Assembly: GCA_037893245.1 (NCBI GenBank)
Contig: JBAIAA010000251.1
Location: 1,302,001 to 1,366,000, forward strand
Reading direction: 5' to 3'
Source: Crossaster papposus
Taxonomy: Eukaryota > Echinodermata > Asteroidea > Velatida > Solasteridae
Length of the DNA stretch: 64,000 nt
In this document: piece after piece, positions 56,350-64,000 of the stretch
Position numbering within the stretch: position 1 is the first letter of the stretch
Layout of the letters: each line of letters begins with the position of its first letter
Translations under genes and position numbers: made by a program
Notes under the pieces: generated by a model
Databases searched by the model: none
What the model was told of the DNA's origin: nothing
Seen by the model: only the letters and a program-made list of their open reading frames with translations

Positions 56350-56650
56350 TGTCTTTGTTCTCGTGTACAAAATGGTTAGAAAGTCGAGCACGTTTTGCAA
56401 AATGCTCCTATTTTAACCACAATTATTTTTCAGGGTTGAAATTTCGACCCAATATACCCTATATTATACCCTAACCCAAACACTAACCCTAACCCTAACC
56501 CACATCTTAACCCTAGTTTTGGGGTAATTTGAGTAAAATCAAAAAATCTATTTCGGGAAATTCTTAGTGGAGACCTATTTATCTATAGAAATTACCCTCT
56601 GGAGACCTTTTCACTCCCATTGTCCCCATTGTGTTCACGTCTCCAGAGGG
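56350..56650. repeat. dispersed repeat with telomere-like tract, copy of 50846-51145
   Basis: Contains three tandem TAACCC units at 56484-56501 inside CACTAACCCTAACCCTAACC. Ends in GTCTCCAGAGGGTAC-type sequence. Confidence 0.65.
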
Positions 56651-57054
56651 TACCGTATTTACCACCAATGTGTCGCGCCTGCCAATAAGTACCGTATTTT
56701 ATGACCAACCCAAACTCTACCCAACGCAGGTGCGATTGTGTATTTAAAAGATAATTTAATCGAACGTCGTCGGATATTTGAGACTAATCAAATTTGTTCT
56801 GAAAAGCAATATTAAGCTGTTTCGCTATTCAAAATGCGCATGCACACAACCTAAAAACATTGACTTTCGTTGGGTTTTTGTTTAATGCGAATCGCCCATC
56901 GCAAGGCCAAAGGTCACTCGAGGTGTTGGCTACAGAGGAAAGTGTGGAAGAACCAGCCCCTCATACTGAAACAAGGCATTCTGATCTATTCACAGTATGA
57001 ATAGGGTTGGGATGGGTAACTATAGTCCACAGCAAGGCATTAATAATGCTTCTA

Positions 57055-57135
57055 CCCATATTATGTGTATAAGTGTCCTAGTCCAGGCTGGGTTCGAACC
57101 CACATCCTGCAGAATATAGCCTAATAGTGCGCCAA
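57055..57135 (-). mobile_element. tRNA-SINE fragment
   Basis: The reverse complement reads AGGCTATATTCTGCAGGATG then TGGGTTCGAACCCAGCC (B box) and AGGACACTTATACAC, matching the head of the SINE at 21535. Confidence 0.65.
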
Positions 57136-57462
57136 TTTCCATTTAAGTTTCCGGACCCTTCCGGGGTTGTCCTTTCTCTTGCTAACACTGTTGACTGAAT
57201 GATTTCTGACTGTACTCTCCCTCGAAAAACGTTCATTTTTGAATTTTATCTTAGCACTCCACGAGAAAAAAAATAATACAAAAATCAGTAGGAAATGAGT
57301 AAAAACTAATTTTACTTACGACCTTCGCATCCGGATGTTCGTTCTCAGGTCCCCTTGTTCCACCACGTTTGTTTCCACATCGCGTTCTTGCGTGAGAACG
57401 AAAATGATATCGACGCGAAGATTTACCTCCCTACATCAGATGGATTATATATTTTTTTTCAG

Positions 57463-57840
57463 GCTCGTTTGGATCACGTTTCAACACAGTTCTTATCAAC
57501 GACCGTTTTAGATTTGTTTGCAAATGAGGAAAAAACAAGTCATTATCGCGCGACTGTCGCAGGAATAACACAAAACGGCCAATGTACAACTTACTTTTGT
57601 GCATTTCTTTGTTAGATAATACTATTTTGCTTGACAATGTGACGAACAATTTTTTTTTCAGCATGTCATGGAGCATAAACACGATCAAAATGATGTGTTT
57701 CCCCGAATCGTAATGGTGTGTAATTGGCCGTTAATTTCTCAGCAAACATTAAACATGTGGTCATGCACGCTGGGCAAATTTGTTCACCGCCAATTTGACG
57801 ACAGAGAGTTGTGGCAAGACATTTTTCAAAGTGGGCGTTT
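57463..57840 (+). CDS. two possible exons of an unknown gene
   Basis: T8CAG-type acceptors precede two open blocks. The first (57463-57615) reads ARLDHVSTQFLSTTVLDLFA and then NEEKTSHYRATVAGITQNG. The second (from 57662) reads HVMEHKHDQNDVFPRIVMVC, then TLNMWSCTLGKFVHRQFDDR and ELWQDIFQSGRFF before running into a G run and a MITE at 57887. The composition is protein-like, but there is no donor after the first block (it ends in a stop) and I know no family, so these may be a transposon relic or chance. Confidence 0.2.
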
Positions 57841-57846
57841 TTTTGT

Positions 57847-57870
57847 GGGGGGGGGGGGGGGGGGGGGGGG
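57847..57870. repeat. 24-base G homopolymer
   Basis: G run immediately upstream of the MITE at 57887. Confidence 0.95.
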
Positions 57871-57886
57871 TGGGGCGTTATTTAGC

Positions 57887-58255
57887 ACCAAAGGTAGGAT
57901 ACACCATTTGCAGATATTGAAAATATTTACTACCGAATTATTAAGAAATATCTTACTTATTTGAAAGTAAACAATGATTCTAGGCATCTTATAATTGTTC
58001 CGAAAAATGTTATAAAAAATAAATTCACGATCGCCGGACGGTGATCGCGGAAAAAAACACAAGAACAGCATAATAATCACTGCCCAACGTCGGTTGAAAA
58101 CGAACGTCGTTTTTCTTGCTTTCTTCGGCATTTACGATTGTTTCACTTCAAACAGGTAAGTTAAACGATATTTACTATAAAATACAACCCCCACAATCCA
58201 CCAATTCATGATAATTCAAGCAATTATATCAATGGTATATCCTATACCTTTAAAT
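57887..58255. mobile_element. TTAA-family MITE with central GC hairpin
   Basis: Left end AAAGGTAGGATACACCATTT, right end ATGGTATATCCTATACCTTT, hairpin CGATCGCCGGACGGTGATCG at 58028-58047. The left TTAA is lost or replaced next to the G run. Confidence 0.82.
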
Positions 58256-59046
58256 AAACAATATAATGTAACTCAGTGTAAACCTATATTTTGGGCTAAA
58301 ATCGTGCCATCTCGTTTTAACATGCAAAATATGAGTGTTATTGTGAGTTTATGTGTTATGGACCTTCTCGAATTACACAGCACTTAGTGTACATTTATTT
58401 CAGATAGTACAGGTTTTATATAGAGTTGAAAGTTTTGAAACTATTTTTGTTAAATTGTTTTTTTAAGGAAAAGGCTTCTGTAAAATTGTTGCTAGCATCT
58501 CTATGCATGTATATAGGAACTGAACAATAATGTGCCAAAACTTGACCTTTCACTTTCGAAAATCGTAGATAAACGTGGACTCGTGAAATACAAGCACTCG
58601 TGCAAAGATGAACATCTGTGAAATTAGTGTGTGGCGGTCATTGGGTTAAACATGTCTTTTGGAACACACATTTCAAAAACTTGAAGGGTTTTATTTCCAT
58701 TTACTAGATGTGATGTGATACTTAATGTATAATATTGTTTGATAAGGTTATGTCACCCATTTTCCCCTCTCTATTTGCACACCTTGTCAAAAGTCGGCTT
58801 CGAATTACACTATTAAAGATAATAAATATATGTGGTTGACCAGTTTTAAACGTATGGATTTTTGTATTTATTAAAATATCTTCAAAAAGGATAAAACGAT
58901 CAGCATAAGCTGTTTTACATCAATGTCCTGTACAAATATTGTAAAAAGTAGGACAATTTAAACAGCAATACAAAAAGCAAAGGTTAAAATCATTTAAAGT
59001 AGACATTTCATTATACACAATTAAAATTATAAAACGATGACGACAT
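58256..59046. other. AT-rich spacer
   Basis: No gene or repeat end recognised. Confidence 0.45.
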
Positions 59047-60240
59047 CAGGGACCTTATTCACAAAGCATCCGCACGCTTTAACGGATCCGTTAAGCCTCC
59101 GTTATGGTTTGCGCCATATTCACGAAGTATCCGCATAATAGCGAATCCGCAGAACACGTCCGTAAAAGGGCAATTGTTTTGCGGGAACTCCAGCTTTCCC
59201 GTAAAAGCTTACGGATCTCCGCATAGCGCTAAAATGAAATGGCTGCAGTGTTTGTGGTTCTGCTGGAGGAAGAAAACAGGCGTACTCTTCGCCGCCAGCG
59301 AGTATTTCGTGATAGGTTACAGCCACTGGACATTTACGACGATGTGGAACTGATAAATAGGTATCAAATGCCAAGGCATGTACTGTTGGAGGTGAAAGAT
59401 TTAATCCGTGATCAAGTTGAGCATCCACACAGAGGTCGCATGCAATACCCGCCACGCAGATCATAACAGCCCTCCGATTTTTCGCCGAAGGTTCATTCCA
59501 ATTAACAAATAGAGATTTAAGTGGAATTAGTCAGCTGTCTAACTTCTCGAATTGTTACCCGGGTCGCAACTGTCCTTCAAAGAATTTCGCCACAAATAAT
59601 TCGATTTCCGAGGAACCTATAGTAGCCAGTCAGAATCAAAGAAGGTTTCTACGTCATCGTCGGATTCCAAACGTTTTGGGATGCCTTGATGGATCACTTG
59701 TCCATATTAAATGTCCTGCACGTGACGATGGTGCCTATACATATGCAGACATAACTACCACGCTATAAATGTCCATGGGGTTTGCGACCACCAGAAGAAG
59801 TTCACCAATATTGTTGCCAAGTGGCCAGGCTCGACCCATGATTCGTTTATGTGGACTCACTCAAGCCTCAACCACCAACTAGCCAATGGTCTTGCAAACG
59901 ATGGTCACCTTCTAGGCGATTCTGCGTACCCCCTTCGATCATGGCTGCTAACACCAGTACCACCACCTGATGATGATGATGCAGAACATCGACACAATAT
60001 TCATCACCGAAGAACCCGACAGAACATCGAAGGAACTTTTCAATTTGGCAGACGGAAAATGAGGTGGCAGTGCCTGCATAGCGAAGGTAGGTGTTTACGG
60101 TGTCAGTACATAAGTCCTACAAGACTTGTGTATGTGAACTCTGCCATCCAGGAGCCATCGCGTCTTTCTGGATGCAACTCTAAACTTGTGAAATGGTGCT
60201 GTCATCCAGAAAGTAGCATTGTCCCTTGACAGATTTTCAA
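59047..60240 (+). mobile_element. PIF/Harbinger element, left end present
   Basis: Starts near CAGGGACCTTATTCACAAAG with subterminal direct repeats (TATTCACAAAGCATCCGCA and TATTCACGAAGTATCCGCA, 68 bp apart) and an AACGGATCCGTT palindrome, then a broken transposase. No inverted counterpart of the left end was found before 60900, so the right end is deleted or unrecognised. Confidence 0.75.
59239..60229 (+). pseudogene. Harbinger (HARBI1-like) DDE transposase, broken
   Basis: Starts MAAVFVVLLEEENRRTLRRQ, then the frame breaks near 59464. It continues as ITALRFFAEGSFQLTNRDLS, shifts again to LTSRIVTRVATVLQRISPQI (about 59539-59600), then IPNVLGCLDGSLVHIKCPA with catalytic D1 at 59688-59690, shifts at about 59763, then WPGSTHDSF, GHLLGDSAYPLRSWLLTP with D2 at 59918-59920, and TRQNIEGTF with the catalytic E at 60029-60031. 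All three catalytic positions survive, but at least three frameshifts or stops make it non-functional. HARBI1-type transposases cut and paste with a 3-bp TWA target. The Myb-like partner gene of Harbinger elements was not seen. Confidence 0.9.
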
Positions 60241-60909
60241 GTACTTTAGAAGTCACTGAAAACCACCTTCTACAATGCACATTACAAAATAATGTGGTCG
60301 ACGTCAGTGAAAGTATCGTAACAAATAAAACTCATGGTTACTATTGCACGAAAATGTGTTTGTGATGACTGTACATTCGTTTGGATGCCGGATTGTGTTA
60401 ATCGAATACTGTTTCCGATAGTGTAAGATGTAAACCACCCTCGATAAAACTGCCTTTTAAATCTGTTTGACAATTGGCCATGGTATATACAGTCTAGGTG
60501 AAATATGAATTGCTCCGCAATAAATCAATTGATGTGGTTTTGCTAATAATTTGTTCATTATACCGCCCTTCCCATAAAATGCTGTTTGTCATCAGATTAT
60601 GTTTTTGGTGATTTGAGTCAACTTCTTAATTTCACATGTTTTTTAACCAAAAAAAAGGAATAGATTGGTATGATGCCTTTCACAGAAGAAGTTCACGAAA
60701 TCGTTCCTTAGTTTGAGAAAATAACCAGTGCACTGTGGAAATTATACATTTTTCTATCGTGAGCGATAGAGCGTGACGAATATTAGCATATTACACAAGA
60801 GTGTGTTGGTGCAGTGCACACAGTCTGGGTGTGGCAGTCATTGATCGTTTTCAGCACAGCTACAACGGACGTTAAAAATACACAGCTCTCTGCGGCCACG
60901 CATACTACA
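60241..60909. other. spacer and possible DIRS 5' terminal region
   Basis: Includes a small hairpin CTATCGTGAGCGATAG (60755-60770), which may be part of the terminal repeat of the downstream DIRS-like element. No gene. Confidence 0.35.
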
Positions 60910-61696
60910 ATGTTGAACGACGACGACGACGTTCAGTCATCAGATTCTGATATGCAAAGTGCACAAGATTCTCATCGGTTATTATCCTTAACCGCCAAGG
61001 ATGTCTCCAAAATAGTAACGACAGGAGTTACAAAGGCCCTCGGCTCCTTCCAGCTAGTCACGTTCTGACAAGATCATAGCAGAACGTAAACAAGAAAACG
61101 AGAAAGCGTTGCAGCAAGTCCAGTCATTGAAACGAGCGAGTGAGTTGCAATTTCGTTTCAAGGGTAACCGTACCCAGTTCCAGTTCAATGAAAAGATTAC
61201 TCTAACTGTTGAAACTGTTAAAAAATTAGTCGAGGAGGGTTCCTTGACAGCAGCAAAGGAAAACCTTGTGGAGGTAGAGAAGGAATTGCGCAAGAGAAAC
61301 AAGCTTATCCGCCTTGCCGACAAATCTGAGGCGGGTTGGGCTGCAGTAGACGAATACGTCAGCGATGAATTGGCAGATGACTCGGATGACGAAAAGCGCA
61401 TCAGATCAGCTCAATCCCGAGCCATGGCAAAACGTAAGAGAGCCAAAACCCCATACCACCACAAGTCGGTTCAACAGAAAAAGCAGCAGGTATCAGAGTC
61501 GCCTGCTAATCCAGATAGTCTTTTTCGGCATTATGATAGCCAGTATAGATCAGCACCTTACGCACCATACAGCACAAGCTTCAGAGCAGCTCCACGATCC
61601 ACTGACATCTGCTTTAAGTGCGGCAAAACAGGCCATTGGAGAAAGGACTGTACCGGCACGCACGGTATCGGAAGCAAAGACATCAGTCACAGATAG
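60910..61696 (+). pseudogene. DIRS-like retrotransposon gag-like ORF, frameshifted
   Basis: ATG at 60910 starts MLNDDDDVQSSDSDMQ and runs to about 61060. The frame then shifts and continues as DKIIAERKQENEKALQQVQS (from 61067), a coiled-coil-like acidic/basic helical region, and ends with a CCHC zinc knuckle CFKCGKTGHWRKDC (61610-61651). The protein would package element RNA. The order acidic N-terminus, helical region, then knuckle before an overlapping RT frame matches ORF1 of metazoan DIRS elements. The 3' end overlaps the start of the polymerase frame. Confidence 0.7.
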
Positions 61697-63702
61697 AGTG
61701 GTGGAAGGTCAAGGGAGTTCAAGTCAAGGCATCGAGGCAGAGTACGATAAGTTTTACTCAGATAACTATTATGACTATGAACAAGGGTCAGCAGAACCAA
61801 TAGTGAAAGGACGTTTGAAGTCCTGCATAACCTTTTGGGAGAATATTCAAGCCTATCAAGAGGTGTTGGACATTATCCGTACCGGGTATAAAATTCCATT
61901 CATAAATACCCCTCCAGTGTCGTATTCCAAGAATAATCATTCTGCCATTGTTCATTCCGCATTTGTGTCGGAAGCCATAACAGAGCTAAAAGCTAAAAAC
62001 CTGATATCTGAGTTTGATTCTCCTCCACATGTCATAAACCCGTTAACTGTTTCGGTCCAAAATTCCGGAAAGAAAAGGCTAATTCTGGATCTCAGATACG
62101 TCAATCAATTTGTTTGGAAAGAGAAAATTTAATTTGAAGACTGGAATGAAGCTTTGCGATATTTCAAAAAAGGTGATTTTATGTTCTCGTTTGATTTAAA
62201 AACGAGCTATCACCACGTTGAGATTTTCCCTGAACATATCAAATACTTGGGATTTGCTTGGGAAGTACAAAGTTGTACCAGATATTTTGCGTTTAACGTA
62301 TTACCATTTGGCTTAACTACAGCCCCTTACATTTTTACTAAGATGATCAGACCACTAGTAGCCTCTTGGAGAAGGAGAGGTATTTACATAGTAGTATACC
62401 TAGACGATGGATGGGGAAGAGAGGATACAAGAGATAAGTGCGACAACACGGCACAAGTGGTAAAAGCTGACTTAATCGCCGCAGGGCTTGTTCCTAATAA
62501 GGAAAAATCCGTATGGTCACCAACGCAGAAAATCAACTGGTTGGGGTTAACATGGAATGCCGTGGAAGGTTCTATTCAAGCAACGGAATGTAGAGTAACG
62601 AATACTGTGTTATCAATCGAGAAATTGTTCCTAAACATGCCAAAAGTAACTGCTAGAAAGTTGGCATCTATTGCGGGTAAAATAATATCTTTTTCTTGCG
62701 TTGTGGGGAACATTTCACAACTCAAATCTCGTTATCTACATAATGGAGATAGCTAATAACAAACACTGGGATTACGAGTTCTCCTTAGATAGCAGTAGTA
62801 AAGCAATCGAAGAATTGTTTTTCTGGAAATCAGAGTTGCCTACTCTTAATAACCGTTTACTGTTTGATTATTCTCTCCCACAGATTCTGCTTTATACTGA
62901 TGCAAGCCAGTCGGGTTGCGGCGCATGGACAATTGGTTCACAGAAATTTGAATTTCAACAGAATTGGTCAAACGTCGAGAGAGGCAAAAGTTCCACATGG
63001 CGTGAGTTAAAAGAGGCATCCCTTGCAATCAAAGCATTCGCTTCAACCCTCAGGGGTAAATTGGTGATTTTACGTACAGACAATAAAGGAGTAGTTTCAA
63101 TAGTTACTAAAGGAAGCATGGTTCCAGAATTGCAAGAATTGAGTGTAGATCTGTTCTTTTTCTGTAACCGCAACAAAATTAGCATGAAAGCTGAATGGAT
63201 CCCCCGTCATGAAAATGTAGAAGCAGATCGTCTTAGTAGACAAGACGATTTAGACGATTGGGGTGTGTCCCGAACATTTTTTAACTTTATAGATGACTTG
63301 TGGGGCCCACATTCAGTGGATAGATTTGCTAACGAAGATAATGCAAAACTACCACAATTTAATTCAAAGTATTGGAGCCCCAATTCGGCTCATGTTGACG
63401 CTTTTACCGTAGATTGGAGTAAAGACAACAATTGGCTAGTACCGCCAATAGATTCAATTTGCAGTGTTCTTCAACACATTAAAGAATGCAAAGCTAAAGG
63501 CACATTAGTGGTCCCTGAATGGCCGTCTGCGGCATTTTGGCCGCTGCTGAATTCCACTTCTAGTCCTTACCGGGGATTAGTTGTCGAAACGGCGAGGTTC
63601 AGTAACTCAGAAAACATTTTCAAAAAAGGAAAAAATCCTAACTCTGTTTTTGGTACCAACAGAATGACAAGCCCAGTCTTATGCATCAGCTTGCAGGGAT
63701 AA
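61683..63702 (+). pseudogene. DIRS-like reverse transcriptase / RNase H, broken
   Basis: Continuous domains in broken frames. N-terminal RT: GRLKSCITFWENIQAYQEVL, then KKRLILDLRYVNQFV; an in-frame TAA at 62130-62132; palm: FSFDLKTSYHHVEIF, NVLPFGLTTAPYIFTK and catalytic YLDD at 62397-62408. A frameshift near 62735-62750. RNase H: LLYTDASQSGCGAWT (D), TWRELKEASLAI (E), LRTDNKGVVSIV (D), EWIPRHENVEADRLSR (H, D). Then the DIRS/Ngaro-type tail GPHSVDRFANEDNAKLPQFN and VPEWPSAAFWPLL. RT with this RNase H and tail is characteristic of DIRS-order elements, which integrate by tyrosine recombinase. No recombinase ORF appears before the window ends. Confidence 0.85.
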
Positions 63703-64000
63703 AACAAGGTCGATGACAATAATAATTGTTACCGCACGGGTGGTAGAACAAAACGGCCGCATGGCTTACGAGAGTAATAATTCCGCTTGGTAGCTCTCGT
63801 TGAGGTCGCTGGATATTGTTACGAATTAATCAGGAATAAAAGCATATCTCCTTGCCGCTTGGTGGAGTTAAATCAATACCGGGGTATTGATTGAATTGCC
63901 AGGAATGCTGGTCTGAACGAAAGACCATCTTTGTGCTGTTTAGCAAATAATTGGGAAATTCGTCATTCTAATCAGTGCTTTTCGTGTGGCTTTTGTTTTT
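63703..64000. other. downstream flank of the DIRS-like element
   Basis: About 300 bp with short complementary segments (GGTAGCTCTCGTTGAGG region; ATCAATACCGGGGTATTGAT palindrome at about 63872-63891) that could belong to the element terminus. The recombinase ORF, if present, lies beyond the window. Confidence 0.35.

Overview
This window is animal genomic DNA. It is AT-rich, with large introns, consensus GT-AG splice sites and AATAAA signals, and it is saturated with transposons: non-LTR, DIRS-type, PIF/Harbinger, tRNA-derived SINEs and many MITEs. Two paralogous intronless rhodopsin-class receptor genes, echinoderm-style dispersed repeats (ends reading GGGGCCAATTTCATAAA; tRNA SINEs) and the SAP/SWIM and tyrosine-recombinase families suggest a marine invertebrate deuterostome. 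An echinoderm, perhaps a sea star, is my best guess; the species cannot be fixed from the sequence alone.

Layout. 0.6-3.5 kb: a 5'-truncated, frameshifted endonuclease/reverse-transcriptase LINE. 4.3-13 kb: a run of inverted-repeat elements (4311-6249, 6798-7260, 7571-7727, 8192-8673, 8724-9173, 11271-12728) mixed with LINE and possible Penelope scraps. 13.25-18.2 kb: a 4.9 kb element with arms of about 575 bp that contains a broken THAP domain. 18.4-27.3 kb: a LINE tail, then a complex segmental duplication in which a 2.1 kb segment (A) is repeated in the same direction while the adjoining 1.2 kb segment (B) is repeated inverted. 28.8-29.9 kb: GPCR 1, minus strand. 32.0-33.4 kb: first two exons of a SAP/SWIM-type gene. 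34.9-39.8 kb: a multi-exon gene joining a Tudor-like domain, two zinc fingers and a tyrosine-recombinase domain, with a duplicated exon and a decayed last exon. 40.8-41.3 kb: a 21-bp minisatellite. 42-51 kb: MITEs and a SINE, including a clean 8-bp-TSD palindromic element. 51.5-52.5 kb: GPCR 2, minus strand, a paralogue of GPCR 1. 53.8-58.3 kb: more TTAA-flanked MITEs. 59.0-60.2 kb: a decayed Harbinger transposase. 60.9-64.0 kb: a decayed DIRS-like retrotransposon (gag, RT, RNase H) running to the window edge.

The host genes are the two receptors and, possibly, the SAP/SWIM and Tudor-recombinase genes. The last two belong to families that are often multicopy and transposon-linked. The most unusual observations are the direct/inverted segmental duplication, the Tudor-zinc finger-tyrosine recombinase gene with its in-phase exon duplication, and a TTAA MITE family whose central hairpin keeps its pairing while its sequence changes from copy to copy.
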